A stretch of 64,000 bases of DNA from Lentisphaerae bacterium WC36 (GTDB lineage Bacteria > Verrucomicrobiota > Lentisphaeria > Victivallales > SZUA-371), in contig CP085689.1 of the NCBI GenBank assembly GCA_020683205.1, positions 2,294,001-2,358,000 on the forward strand. The letters are read 5' to 3'. Position numbers and translations under genes: made by a program. The notes below the pieces were generated by a model. It searched no databases and was not told the origin of the DNA. It saw nothing but the letters and a program-made list of their open reading frames with translations. Of the stretch, positions 9,001 to 17,915 are shown piece by piece (position 1 is the first letter of the stretch; the number at the start of each line of letters is the position of its first letter).

Positions 9001-9604
9001 TGACCTTTTTAACAAAATTCTCCAAAATCTGAATTCCACAATCTTGACTTTTTTCAGGATGGCATTGCATTGCAAAAATATTACCACGTCCAATAATTGC
9101 AGGAAACTCTAAAATATAATTACAACGCCCAATCATTTCATCACTATTGTCTAACTGAGCATAATATGAGTGAACAAAATAAAAGAAACTACCATCAGCA
9201 ACATTCTTCAACAAATCGTTCTCTTGAGTATAACAGACATTATTCCATCCCATATGAGGAACTTTTTCCTCATATTTAGGAAAATGTACCACCTTACCTT
9301 TTATTATTCCTAAACCAGCAACATTTGGTGCTTCCTCACTAGCTTCTAAAAGCATTTGCATCCCCAAACAAATTCCTAAAAAAGGTTTATTTTGCGCAAC
9401 TACTTCTTTAATTGCATCAACTAAATTCAATTCATTTAAATGCTTCATACCATCGCCAAAGTTGCCAACTCCCGGCAAAATCACCGCATCTGCAGTTAGA
9501 ATGTCCTCTGGAGTAGTAACAATTTTCACATCGCCACCTGCAAATTCTACTGCTTTTTGAACATTCATTAAATTTCCCATTCCATAATCAATTAAAGCAA
9601 TCAT
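8984..9604 (-). CDS. hisH: Imidazole glycerol phosphate synthase, glutaminase subunit
   Basis: The class I glutamine amidotransferase subunit that feeds ammonia to HisF in histidine synthesis. The 206 residues are a normal length. The catalytic triad is visible: Cys79 in 'GICLGMQ', and His182 and Glu184 in 'QCHPEKSQ'. The oxyanion strand 'LPGVGNFGDGM' lies at 43-53. hisF is not next to it and the gene is followed by nth instead. It lies far from hisE-hisG, so the his genes are dispersed in this genome. Confidence 0.96.
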   Translation of the reverse strand: MIALIDYGMGNLMNVQKAVEFAGGDVKIVTTPEDILTADAVILPGVGNFGDGMKHLNELNLVDAIKEVVAQNKPFLGICLGMQMLLEASEEAPNVAGLGIIKGKVVHFPKYEEKVPHMGWNNVCYTQENDLLKNVADGSFFYFVHSYYAQLDNSDEMIGRCNYILEFPAIIGRGNIFAMQCHPEKSQDCGIQILENFVKKVNEKTK

Positions 9605-9732
9605 TCTTATTTTTAACCTTACTTATTTATTTGCTTTCTACTTTTATAGGGTTTTACCCCTAAAAATATTTTCTATAATTTACCGTTAAGACAATTCTAA
9701 CGGCAAATTAGTATTCTTTAATATAAATTTTA

Positions 9733-10695
9733 TTAGCGCAATTTAGAAACAGGCTTTTTCTTGTTATCTAAAACTTCCAAACTCATCATTGCTCCTGGGC
9801 GATACTTTGTATCAATATAGCGCCAAACAACCTTTTTATCACGAGTAATTTCCATTAAAGCTGCTCCATTTTTTTGATCTTGAACAATTTTATAGATACC
9901 AAATGCGACATTACCATTTGGCATCGCATTAATACCACAAATCATACCAACTTTAACTTCTGGAGTATCCTTTTTAGGATCATAACTCCACACAACTTTA
10001 CCCTTTTTATCATATTCAACAATGCCTGTAACTTGACCTGTTAAATAATTACCATTAGGCAATTTTACAATAGAAAATGCTAAAGGGCCATCAACTTTCT
10101 TTTCCCAAAGAACGTTCCCCTTGGCATCATATTCGCGATATATTTTATTTTTAGTCATTGCCACTAAATATGTACCATCAGCAGTTTTTCTAACCATACG
10201 CATATTATGATGACTGCCTTTTTTATAAGGCTTAACGCCAAAAGACATAACTACATTACCTTTTGGATCAACTTCAGTTACTTTACCAGTGCCATTTTCA
10301 CCAACAACAGTATTACCATTTTTTAAACGTTGACACGCAAAAGCTCCTCCTCCTTTAGTATATTTAGGAGTATATCGCCACACAACTTTATTTGTCTTTG
10401 GGTTAACTTCCTTTACGCTACCATCAGCGAATAAGACATTGCCATTATCTAACATCCATACATCATGGTTATTACCTGCCTTAAAAGACCAGACAATTTT
10501 ACCATTCTTATCAATAAGAACGGTAGCTCCCTTGCCTGTTGCTAAAATATAACCATCAAAGTCACCATAAATATTTTTAACTTTCTGTTTTGGTTTAACT
10601 TGTATTTGTTTATTATCTTTTTTTTCTTCAGCTACAAGATTCATTACTCCGACAAAACTTGATAAAACCAAAGTTGCTAACAATAATTTCTTCAT
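9733..10695 (-). CDS. Secreted PQQ-like beta-propeller protein
   Basis: 320 residues with a signal peptide (about 1-22). The body is built from repeated blades of the form 'xxDxxGKxVWSF': 'GKIVWSFK', 'NKVVWRYTP', 'GNVVMSFG', 'GNVLWEKK', 'GKVVWSYDP' and 'KKVVWRYID'. This is the pattern of PQQ-binding-like or arylsulfotransferase-like beta-propellers, about six blades. I see no clear cofactor ligands and would not assign an enzyme activity. It is probably a periplasmic or surface binding protein. Confidence 0.8.
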   Translation of the reverse strand: MKKLLLATLVLSSFVGVMNLVAEEKKDNKQIQVKPKQKVKNIYGDFDGYILATGKGATVLIDKNGKIVWSFKAGNNHDVWMLDNGNVLFADGSVKEVNPKTNKVVWRYTPKYTKGGGAFACQRLKNGNTVVGENGTGKVTEVDPKGNVVMSFGVKPYKKGSHHNMRMVRKTADGTYLVAMTKNKIYREYDAKGNVLWEKKVDGPLAFSIVKLPNGNYLTGQVTGIVEYDKKGKVVWSYDPKKDTPEVKVGMICGINAMPNGNVAFGIYKIVQDQKNGAALMEITRDKKVVWRYIDTKYRPGAMMSLEVLDNKKKPVSKLR

Positions 10696-10810
10696 CTTCT
10701 TCTACAACATCCTCTTTTTTTTACGTTACATTAAAAATAGTTCAAGCTGATAAAGCTCAATAACCCCTCCTGACAAAAATTAGAAAACTTCATCAGTATC
10801 ACTAAATTAA

Positions 10811-10848
10811 AAAAGCCCTTAATCTAAGTATTAGAACTAAGGACTTTT
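10811..10848. terminator. Bidirectional terminator hairpin
   Basis: AAAAG (10811-10815) pairs with CTTTT (10844-10848), and after one mismatch CCTTA with TAAGG, around a loop region of about 16 bases. A-runs and T-runs on each side make it usable in both directions. It sits just past the stop of the minus-strand gene at 10874. Confidence 0.65.
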
Positions 10849-10873
10849 TATAAATAAATATCAAAATAATTGA

Positions 10874-11437
10874 TTATTTTGCACTATCAAAAACGCTTGA
10901 GTCAAAATCATCGTCTTTTAAATCATAGCAAACTAAACCAGTAATAAAGTCCGCAAACTCAACTGGATGGAAACCAACATGAGCGCCAACGCCCAATGCT
11001 AAATCAGCACCGATTTCCCAATAATCACGAGCACCAGTTTGTGGCTCATAAATATTCATCCCTGGCCATACTAAACCAGTATAACTTTCAGCATAATCAA
11101 TAACACTACGAGTTGAATCAACACGAGTTCTTGACTCATCAGCAAGGTTTGTGAAGTTCATGTTATAACCACTTTCAAAACCAATACCGTATTGTCTGTT
11201 ATATTCTTTAATTAATCTTGCACTTGGACCGATACCCGCACCATAATCTAAAAATCTAGTAGCACGAACTTCAGCGCGAGCTTCAAGACCAACACCTAAA
11301 CTAATTGAAACTATGTCAAGCGCGTCCATAAATCTATGTGGAACGTACAGTAATAATTTTTCTGCGACATCAGCTTTAGCCACCGGCGAAACAATTGCAG
11401 AAGCTGCAACAGTTAATAAAAGGATAAATTTCTTCAT
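10874..11437 (-). CDS. Secreted protein of unknown function
   Basis: 187 residues with a signal peptide ending near Ala22. The core has alternating small and hydrophobic residues ('DIVSISLGVGLEARAEVRAT', then 'LALGVGAHVGFHPVEFADFI') and could form a small outer-membrane beta-barrel or sandwich. I recall similar 'LDLLDIxxxxVGVG' secreted proteins in Planctomycetes and relatives, but their role is unknown. The tail is acidic (Asp-rich). It has its own terminator. Confidence 0.65.
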   Translation of the reverse strand: MKKFILLLTVAASAIVSPVAKADVAEKLLLYVPHRFMDALDIVSISLGVGLEARAEVRATRFLDYGAGIGPSARLIKEYNRQYGIGFESGYNMNFTNLADESRTRVDSTRSVIDYAESYTGLVWPGMNIYEPQTGARDYWEIGADLALGVGAHVGFHPVEFADFITGLVCYDLKDDDFDSSVFDSAK

Positions 11438-11557
11438 AGTTTTAAATACCTTTCTCTTTTAAAATTTTAGATCTTTATTTATTATTTTGCAGGATACTTC
11501 CAATTTTGATAATTTATAATTAAAGCAAGCATTCCTAATCTACATTCGTCGTAAAAT

Positions 11558-11586
11558 TTGACAATACTACATAATTTAACAATAAT
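11558..11586 (+). promoter_or_regulatory. Possible sigma-70 promoter upstream of tRNA-Arg
   Basis: A TTGACA box (11558-11563) and AATAAT (11581-11586) are 17 bases apart. It is the best promoter-like pair in the 312-base gap 11438-11749, which otherwise shows no gene. The distance to the tRNA (about 160 bases) is long, so the assignment is tentative. Confidence 0.35.
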
Positions 11587-11749
11587 GTTGTATAGTTAAT
11601 TATTCAAATAAGAAGTCAAAAAAAATTACGTCTTTTATGAAAAGTTTAAAAAAATTTCAAAAATAAATTGCATTTTCAACGAATTCCTTTATTTTTATAT
11701 ATTTGATTTATGACAAAAAGTATTTTTTTGTTAAATGCTCAAAACTCCT

Positions 11750-11826
11750 GTACCTGTAGCTCAGTTGGATAGAGCGTCTGCCTCCGGAGCAGAAGGTCGT
11801 GGGTTCGATTCCCGCCAGGTATACCA
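11750..11826 (+). tRNA. tRNA-Arg (anticodon CCG)
   Basis: A complete cloverleaf: acceptor GTACCTG with CAGGTAT, U8-A9, D-stem GCTC/GAGC, anticodon stem TCTGC/GCAGA around loop CTCCGGA (anticodon CCG, reading CGG), and T-stem GTGGG/CCCGC with loop TTCGATT. The CCA end is encoded (11824-11826). The phage integrase starts 142 bases downstream, so the 3' half of this gene is the likely attachment site (attL side). Confidence 0.95.
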
Positions 11827-11872
11827 TTTTTTTATATCAATTTAACCTCAAAATTTAACTTTCACTTGCAAA

Positions 11873-11950
11873 TGTCTTATATTGTCTTATATTGTCTATA
11901 TAGCCAAAAGGTATACAAATGGTATACAAAAGGTCTACAAATGGTATACA
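11873..11950 (+). repeat. Two phased direct-repeat arrays upstream of the integrase
   Basis: Three copies of a 10-base unit (TGTCTTATAT at 11873 and 11883, then TGTCTATATA at 11893) are followed by four copies of GGTATACA (11910, 11921, 11932 as GGTCTACA, 11943) exactly 11 bases apart. The helical phasing suggests integrase arm sites or Xis/repressor operator sites. They end 17 bases before the integrase start codon. Confidence 0.7.
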
Positions 11951-11967
11951 TATTTTCGAGGTGAATA

Positions 11968-13212
11968 ATGGCAAGAAAAAAAGGACAAGGTTCGATTTTT
12001 TTACGGGGACAAACGTATTATTTGAAATATCGAGTTAATGGCAAAAGCAAAACTATTAGCTTAAAAACTACAAATCAAGAAAAAGCTGAAGAAGAAGCAA
12101 ATAAATATTTTTTGATAACTCAAGCACAAAATATTGAAGAAATAGCCCTCTTTACAGGACGAGCTAAAAAAATTATTAATGAAATTAATAAAATTGAATT
12201 GAAAGACACTTTCAAACAATTCAAAAATAGCACATTACGTCCCGAGTGTAGTGAAAAAACTTTAAATCAACATCATTTGCATTTAAAAACGTTGCTCAAA
12301 TGGCTAGAAACAAAGCCACAAATTAAAGGCTTTGCAGATTTAGATCGAAATATTTTAGAGCAATTTTTTGCAGATTTAAACAGTAAAAATAATGCAATTA
12401 AATACAACCGTATTCTCAAAAGTTTAAAATTAATTTATCGAATTATTGAACCAGAGAAAGTAAATCCATTTAAATCTTTTAAAAAATTAATTGAAGAAAA
12501 CCACGAACGCAAAGAATTTACTCAAACCCAAATTAAAAACATTTTTGCAGTTTTTGACAATAAAAAATTTCATCTCATGCATAAAAAAGAGATGAAAATT
12601 TTATTTAAATTGGCGGTTTATACCGGAATGCGTTTGAAAAATTGTGCATTAATAGAGTGGAATGATATTGATTTGGAGCGCAATTTGATTAGTTGTATCC
12701 CTTTTAAAGGGCGTAGATTTTCAAAAAAACCGCTCTTAATTCCAATCCATAGCAACTTAAAAAAATCTTTATTTAAATTAAATCAAAAGAAAAAAGGTTC
12801 ATATGTTTTGACCGAAGTTGCTAGAAGATACGAATATAACCCCACTGGGGTACAAAAAGATTGCACAAAAGTTATAGATTTTTCATTTTTTGACCCTATA
12901 AAAGATGAGAAAATAACTCGCAATAAAGATTATAGTTTTCATTCGTTTCGTCATTCTTTCGTGTCATTTTGTGCCAATGCAAAAGTACCGCTTCATGTAG
13001 TCCAAGAAATTGTTGGTCATAGCTCACCTGCAATGACTCGTCATTATACACACGTTAATAATGAGGCAATGCAAGAAGTTGTTAAGGCTCTTGATTTTGA
13101 TAAAAATACCATTTCAGAAACTGAAAAATTAGCACAAATTGCTAAAGTTATTAGCGATAAAAAACGCAAAAGCGCTAGTGACAAACAAATTTTAGAAATT
13201 TTAAAGAAATAA
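11968..13212 (+). CDS. int: Phage tyrosine integrase
   Basis: A 414-residue tyrosine recombinase for site-specific integration at the adjacent tRNA-Arg. An N-terminal arm-binding region (1-60, 'GSIFLRGQTYYLKYRVNGK') precedes a SAM-like core-binding domain (about 75-175) and the catalytic domain. Catalytic residues are visible: Arg222 ('TGMRLKN'), His325 and Arg328 ('SFHSFRHSF'), His351 ('VGHSS') and Tyr360 ('RHYTHV'). The start is preceded by GAGGTG. It is the only plus-strand gene in the left 20 kb of the prophage and is convergent with the late genes. It looks intact. Confidence 0.95.
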   Translation: MARKKGQGSIFLRGQTYYLKYRVNGKSKTISLKTTNQEKAEEEANKYFLITQAQNIEEIALFTGRAKKIINEINKIELKDTFKQFKNSTLRPECSEKTLNQHHLHLKTLLKWLETKPQIKGFADLDRNILEQFFADLNSKNNAIKYNRILKSLKLIYRIIEPEKVNPFKSFKKLIEENHERKEFTQTQIKNIFAVFDNKKFHLMHKKEMKILFKLAVYTGMRLKNCALIEWNDIDLERNLISCIPFKGRRFSKKPLLIPIHSNLKKSLFKLNQKKKGSYVLTEVARRYEYNPTGVQKDCTKVIDFSFFDPIKDEKITRNKDYSFHSFRHSFVSFCANAKVPLHVVQEIVGHSSPAMTRHYTHVNNEAMQEVVKALDFDKNTISETEKLAQIAKVISDKKRKSASDKQILEILKK

Positions 13213-13218
13213 AAAAGT

Positions 13219-13239
13219 GGCTGGATTTGTGGTCCAGTC
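13219..13239. terminator. Weak hairpin between convergent int and DUF1353 genes
   Basis: CTGGA (13221-13225) pairs with TCCAG (13233-13237), plus two outer pairs, between two convergent stops. No good T-run follows on either strand, so it is only a weak candidate terminator. Confidence 0.3.
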
Positions 13240-13272
13240 TTAAGGAAGAAATAAGAAGTATTTTATTTGTTT

Positions 13273-13755
13273 TTAAAGTTTTTCGATTTTGATAAATTGT
13301 CTTGCTTCGGTGATTGATTCTTGGGTGTGGTTTTTCCAAACTTTACCGCCGCCAATTCTAACGGCTAAATACATTTTATTTCTCGTGTAAATATCTACTT
13401 TATAAAATTTAAGTAACAGACGGAATATTTGATCTGCTTCTTTGCGTGCTAATGATTCACTTGCGTAGAGTGCGTCATGAATTAAAGCAGCGATTAAAAA
13501 GCGAAAATCAAACGGACTACCAGTTGTACTCCAAAAAAATTGTGGAATGCTTGCGCCATCAAAAAGAAAGCCTCTTAAAATCGTAATTTTGTAGCCGTTA
13601 AAGATAAAAATAATATCTTTTTGGACTCTCATTTTGTGCAAGTCATTTAGGCAATTATTTTCATAAACGGCGCAATTTACACAAATTGGCTCGTAGCACA
13701 AAAGGGGCTTTAAAATTAACCGCCCCTCAATTGAAATATTTTTAATATCATTCAT
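13273..13755 (-). CDS. DUF1353 family phage protein
   Basis: 160 residues. The motif 'FLFDGASIPQFFW' (about 62-74), followed by 'IAALIHDALYAS' with a His-Asp pair, is characteristic of DUF1353. These are small phage proteins found at the end of the late region near lysis genes, and I know of no proven activity. A Cys cluster (C-x2-C-x5-C) lies near 25-35. It overlaps the upstream lipoprotein gene by 8 bases. Confidence 0.75.
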   Translation of the reverse strand: MNDIKNISIEGRLILKPLLCYEPICVNCAVYENNCLNDLHKMRVQKDIIFIFNGYKITILRGFLFDGASIPQFFWSTTGSPFDFRFLIAALIHDALYASESLARKEADQIFRLLLKFYKVDIYTRNKMYLAVRIGGGKVWKNHTQESITEARQFIKIEKL

Positions 13756-14161
13756 TTTGCACCTTATTATTTGCTGTTTGCGTTGGTTGTGAGCTTAATT
13801 TTTTATTTATTGCATCAATGGCGGTTTTAATGATTTCTTGATTGGTTGTGCCGATTATCAGCGTGGTTTTGCTACTCTTTGAATCGCTGTTAAATATTGA
13901 ACTGTCTGAACGTTGAAAAAAGGCAATAACATCTTTGCTGTGCTCGCCGTTGTGGATTGTTGCAGCGGTAACTTCACCGACCACGTTTAAAACTTGCGGT
14001 GCAGGTGTTCCTGTCGTTGGATCAAAAGCGGTAGTGATTTTTGAAACTCCGCCGTAACCGTTATAAACGTTGGATTTTTCGGCTAACCCTTTTGACACTG
14101 AGCAACCTGTAATTGTTAAAAAAGCGATTGAGATTAGAATTAGGGTAAATAATTTTTTCAT
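13748..14161 (-). CDS. Phage-encoded lipoprotein
   Basis: 137 residues beginning with a lipoprotein signal (lipobox I-T-G-C, Cys20), then a soluble domain and a Gln/Asn/Thr-rich tail. It sits between the holin-like gene and the DUF1353 gene. A lysis role (outer-membrane spanin-like) or surface exclusion is possible, but neither is shown. The start is preceded by an AAGGAA ribosome site that is duplicated 150 bases upstream. Confidence 0.7.
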   Translation of the reverse strand: MKKLFTLILISIAFLTITGCSVSKGLAEKSNVYNGYGGVSKITTAFDPTTGTPAPQVLNVVGEVTAATIHNGEHSKDVIAFFQRSDSSIFNSDSKSSKTTLIIGTTNQEIIKTAIDAINKKLSSQPTQTANNKVQNE

Positions 14162-14191
14162 GGTTAATTTTTCCTTGTTTGGGTTATTTTT

Positions 14192-14263
14192 TTAGGTCAT
14201 TTGAAGTACTGCGGCTAAAAGCGCACCAATTGCGATGATTGAAGTAATTGCATGATTCCCCAT
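14192..14263 (-). CDS. Possible 23-residue membrane peptide
   Basis: An open frame 'MGNHAITSIIAIGALLAAVLQMT' minus its last residues would encode one transmembrane helix of about 16 residues. No strong ribosome site precedes it. The same segment is entered by a second frame that starts with the duplicated ribosome site at about 14304-14326. It may be a relic of a holin-type gene. Confidence 0.3.
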   Translation of the reverse strand: MGNHAITSIIAIGALLAAVLQMT

Positions 14264-14312
14264 CTTTGATGTTTTATTTGACGATTAAAATAAACTAAAT
14301 ATTTTTTCATGG

Positions 14313-14567
14313 TTAATTTTTCCTTTTGAGTTCTTTGATATCTTCTTTGACGTGTTTGATTTCAGTGTAGCACGGGCAATCTTTTTGCCGTTTTTCGCAT
14401 ACTGAATGGCTTACTTTGTGTGATTCAAGGCTGCCAATCGCTTCAATTAATTTAATGTGGCGATTATTTGCTTCTTTTTGTGCATTGCCAGTAACTCTCA
14501 CAATTGCAATAACAACGCTCACAACGGTAACTAAAGTACTTAAAATCGTTCCGACATAATCTTCCAT
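14313..14567 (-). CDS. Small holin-like membrane protein
   Basis: 84 residues: a short N-terminus, one transmembrane helix (about 8-24, 'ILSTLVTVVSVVIAIV'), then a charged helical tail containing C-x5-C-x-C. Position after the tail fibre and chaperone genes and before a lipoprotein suggests a lysis function, either holin or antiholin. No endolysin was recognised nearby. A small membrane adaptor is the alternative. Confidence 0.55.
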   Translation of the reverse strand: MEDYVGTILSTLVTVVSVVIAIVRVTGNAQKEANNRHIKLIEAIGSLESHKVSHSVCEKRQKDCPCYTEIKHVKEDIKELKRKN

Positions 14568-14578
14568 TTACTGCTCCT

Positions 14579-14956
14579 TTAATTTGTTATTTGATTAATA
14601 ATATTTTCAATCGTGACTCCGTTATCAGCGTTATTGATAATTTCCAACGCTTGTGCCGTGATTGGGTCATTAAGGTCGATTTCATTAGCGTCCGCCCAAT
14701 CTTTGGCAAATTCGGTATTGCTTGCTAACAATTCATCAAGCACGCTTTCTTTATTCAAAGTTCGGAATGCTCGCCTAATTTCTAACTTGGTAAAAACTGT
14801 TTGCGATGGTATTTCCTCAATTGGTGGCTCAAGAGCGCTATTGCCTTCTGCAACCCACAATTGGAATTTTTGATAATCGCTGTTATCTTCACAAATTGGA
14901 ATAATTGCGTTATCTTCTAAGCGTAAAATTTGATGGTCATTTAAATTTTGATACAT
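14579..14956 (-). CDS. Tail fibre assembly-like protein
   Basis: 125 residues. The N-terminal 'YQKFQLWVAEGNSAL' string and the C-terminal helical part 'IRRAFRTLNKESVLDELL' followed by 'FAKDWADANEIDLNDP' are seen in phage tail fibre chaperones and XkdW-type proteins. It directly follows the collagen-like fibre gene (14-base gap), as expected for a dedicated fibre chaperone. Confidence 0.55.
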   Translation of the reverse strand: MYQNLNDHQILRLEDNAIIPICEDNSDYQKFQLWVAEGNSALEPPIEEIPSQTVFTKLEIRRAFRTLNKESVLDELLASNTEFAKDWADANEIDLNDPITAQALEIINNADNGVTIENIINQITN

Positions 14957-14970
14957 ATCTTGCTCCTTTT

Positions 14971-16839
14971 TTAAATTTCAGAATTGAGGTAAATTTTGCC
15001 CGTCCATGTTGCGGTATCGCTCCAAGTATCTCGTTTTTTTAAATTAATCATACCAGTTTTGTCATAATTAATAATTGGCAAACCTCCCGAAGTCCCATAG
15101 CTGTTATGCGAATCTATAATTATGGTTGGGTCGACCCTTTTAACAGCACATCGCAACATAATATTTTCGGAATTTTCATTTAAAAAGATTTGGAAAGTTT
15201 CGCCAATTTCTTCGTAATATCTTTGGCACTTTGCTAATTCTAAAGCTAAATCATTTGGCTTATATCCTGTGTGTTTGTCACCAATTTCAAGCTTAAAATT
15301 AGTAATAACCGCAGTCTGATAAGCAGTGAAACGCACGACAAAAGTTTTAAAATTGCTATCAAATTCTGGAATGTTGAAAGTTACTGAATTATCGGTATTA
15401 ACAGTGCCATCAATAATTGTTTCAACATTTGAATTATTAACCAAAACAATATTAATCGTGCAATCAATATCGCATTGGATATGTGCGGTAACTTGACCGC
15501 TAAAAAGTGAACGCATATCTTGAGCATCAAATTTTTGCTCTAAACTCCATAAATATGGACCACCTGGATCAATGGTGCGCGCGCCAGTATCAAGGTTATT
15601 GTTAACAGAGCCCTCATCTTCAAATGTCCAATAATGACGATCAATAAAATATCCTGAAGAGAGCGCAAAATATCTTTTATTGCTGCCGTTGTTTTTCGAC
15701 AAATAATGATTAATCCGACCCTCGCTATTAATTAGTAAATTTTCGTTAAAAACTTTTTCGCTAGAGCCTCCACCAGTGCTGGTTTCAACTGTTACCCATT
15801 CACCGTTTTGGTTGTAAAATTTAGTTTGGTCGCCACTTTCTGAAGCTCCTAACGCTAAATCAACGTTTGTTTTAGTTACTTCGGCATCTGAACCGCTGGA
15901 ACCTTTTAAGCTTTCGAGTTGTTCTGCGGTGAAATCTTCATAAACGAACGCATCGCCTTTATCGCCTTTTAAAGTTGCTTTTTGTTCATCTGTTAGGTCG
16001 GCAAATGTCATTGTACCATCGGCACCTTTTAAGCTCGCTAGCCATTCACTCTCAGAACCAACAAAACCATTATCAACGGCAATTTGAAATGCACTATCGC
16101 CATCGTTTCCATCTTGACCGTCAATTCCATTTGTGCCATTTTCTCCAGGCGCACCATCTGTACCGTTTGTCCCATTTAAACCGTCGTTGCCATCTGCACC
16201 CCGCAATAACTTAATCGCCTCGCTCCATTCGCCATTAATTGTTTGGCTATTTTTGAACCTAAAAAAACAATCATCATCAGTTTGTACATCATGATAATCA
16301 TTAACCCCGTCAACGCTGAATTGCACAGCAAAACCAGCATTAAGCAACGCATCAACTTGCGCAGCATTATAATTACCGTCATCAACACTTGTTGGTGTAC
16401 CCGTTCCTGCACTACTACGGCGATTTTGAATAATAATATCAAAATTATTCACAAATGCTGGCGTGGTTTCACCATTAACAAATGCCACTAACTCGCCACC
16501 AATTTTTTTCTCACTGCTATTGCCTAAAAAAGAGCCTAATTCTACGGTATTGGTATTGTCAATAGGAATAACAACCGTATTTTCTGTTGCAGAAATATTG
16601 TTGTTAATCCTAATTTGAGGCGGTGTTGTAAGTGAATAATCATCAGCTAACACAAAATCAAAACTACTGTATTCGGTCATAGTCAATGGTTCTTGGTTGC
16701 TATCAAAAAAGTGCAATATTACTAGACACTTTACTCCCCTGGTTAAACTTGGTAAAATTCGCACTTCATTTAAAGTAGTGTCTAATTGACGGCTTTTAGT
16801 GCCGTTCATCTGTAGATATAAATTGATAGTTTGGCTCAT
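14971..16839 (-). CDS. Tail fibre/baseplate protein with BppU-like start and collagen-like repeats
   Basis: 622 residues. The N-terminus (about 1-150) resembles the BppU/DUF2479 baseplate domain ('LYLQMNGTKSRQLDTTLNE'). A collagen-like G-x-y stretch rich in Gly, Asp, Asn and Thr runs at about 211-243. It is followed by 'SAFQIAVDNGFVGSESEWLA', the short linker typical of phage fibres, repeated more loosely further on. The C-terminal about 250 residues look like a beta-rich receptor-binding domain. Likely the host-recognition fibre. Confidence 0.75.
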   Translation of the reverse strand: MSQTINLYLQMNGTKSRQLDTTLNEVRILPSLTRGVKCLVILHFFDSNQEPLTMTEYSSFDFVLADDYSLTTPPQIRINNNISATENTVVIPIDNTNTVELGSFLGNSSEKKIGGELVAFVNGETTPAFVNNFDIIIQNRRSSAGTGTPTSVDDGNYNAAQVDALLNAGFAVQFSVDGVNDYHDVQTDDDCFFRFKNSQTINGEWSEAIKLLRGADGNDGLNGTNGTDGAPGENGTNGIDGQDGNDGDSAFQIAVDNGFVGSESEWLASLKGADGTMTFADLTDEQKATLKGDKGDAFVYEDFTAEQLESLKGSSGSDAEVTKTNVDLALGASESGDQTKFYNQNGEWVTVETSTGGGSSEKVFNENLLINSEGRINHYLSKNNGSNKRYFALSSGYFIDRHYWTFEDEGSVNNNLDTGARTIDPGGPYLWSLEQKFDAQDMRSLFSGQVTAHIQCDIDCTINIVLVNNSNVETIIDGTVNTDNSVTFNIPEFDSNFKTFVVRFTAYQTAVITNFKLEIGDKHTGYKPNDLALELAKCQRYYEEIGETFQIFLNENSENIMLRCAVKRVDPTIIIDSHNSYGTSGGLPIINYDKTGMINLKKRDTWSDTATWTGKIYLNSEI

Positions 16840-16847
16840 AGCGTTAT

Positions 16848-17915
16848 TTATTCCTCAAAGTTATAGGTTATATTCGGATCATAAAATTTTAAATCATTAT
16901 CAAATTCAAATGCTGCCTCAATACGAAAAATTTCATAACCCGCAATAATGGCAGGGATTTGGGTTGTGGTTGATTGGGTAATACTCTGGTCAAGAGAATT
17001 AAACCCAATCTCAATACAATTGTCAATTGCTGCGCTTTGATAGGAAAATTGCTGGTGGTCATGCTCAATATTACTATATAAAAATTGGTGAGCTCCATAG
17101 CTATATGTATAAAATGGCGCACTAAAATAAAACAACATAAATTTACTTGGTTTGATATTATAAAATGGTTTTTCTGCCAAAAAATTAACCGTAAATCTGC
17201 GAGAATCTCGCCTAATTTTATAAATTTCATTATCTCTTTTTATGGTGTAATTTCGTAAGTTAAAGCTAGTCATTGAATCCTCAAGGGTGCCAAAAGGTAT
17301 ATAATTGCTTTCTTGCCAGTCACTGTCAATTTTATTCATACCTGATTCAGCTGTTCGCCGCTCAATATTGATAATACTTTGGTGAGTGTAATTATAATAA
17401 TAACCAAAATTGTAAAAATAACGTACGACTCGCAAAGAGTTTAAAATTTGCATCGTTTTTTTAATAAAAATATTGTAAAGAATAACACTACTATTTACTG
17501 GCGGTAAACAGTAATTTGTAAAATCACTCATTTTGTAGTACAGCAAACTATTATTTATCTCAATATGATGTTCTGAATCGGGACATGGTGCAACAAAGTT
17601 TAAACGCTCATCGGTTAATGCAGTTAAGTTGACAAATGCTCTAAATTGCAATAACTCATTGATTAAAGAGAATATCGCAACAAAATAATTATGAGTAAGA
17701 GTACCACCAACATTGAGTCTGAATAACTCTAAATAATTTTTGAGTTTTAAAATTTTTTCTCCATCATAAAAGGTACTATTTAGCATATTTATTTTTTCGA
17801 TAATTGCGCCACGAATTGCGTAATGATAATTAATATTTAATACATCAACATCCTCCCAGTTGAGGTTTGAATCATACCAACTTTGCGGCTCTATAAAAGT
17901 ATTATTTAATTGCAT
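16848..17915 (-). CDS. Tail tip protein of unknown function
   Basis: 355 residues, not recognised. It is rich in Asn, Tyr and Phe with short strands, as in distal tail or baseplate proteins, and has no membrane segment. It overlaps the upstream gene by 10 bases and precedes the fibre gene by 8, so it belongs to the tail module by position only. Confidence 0.6.
   Translation of the reverse strand: MQLNNTFIEPQSWYDSNLNWEDVDVLNINYHYAIRGAIIEKINMLNSTFYDGEKILKLKNYLELFRLNVGGTLTHNYFVAIFSLINELLQFRAFVNLTALTDERLNFVAPCPDSEHHIEINNSLLYYKMSDFTNYCLPPVNSSVILYNIFIKKTMQILNSLRVVRYFYNFGYYYNYTHQSIINIERRTAESGMNKIDSDWQESNYIPFGTLEDSMTSFNLRNYTIKRDNEIYKIRRDSRRFTVNFLAEKPFYNIKPSKFMLFYFSAPFYTYSYGAHQFLYSNIEHDHQQFSYQSAAIDNCIEIGFNSLDQSITQSTTTQIPAIIAGYEIFRIEAAFEFDNDLKFYDPNITYNFEE

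Noticed and set aside
9683-9703. CCGTTA/TAACGG hairpin after the beta-propeller gene
   Set aside because: Only six pairs with a 9-base loop and no T-run immediately after; too weak to call a terminator.
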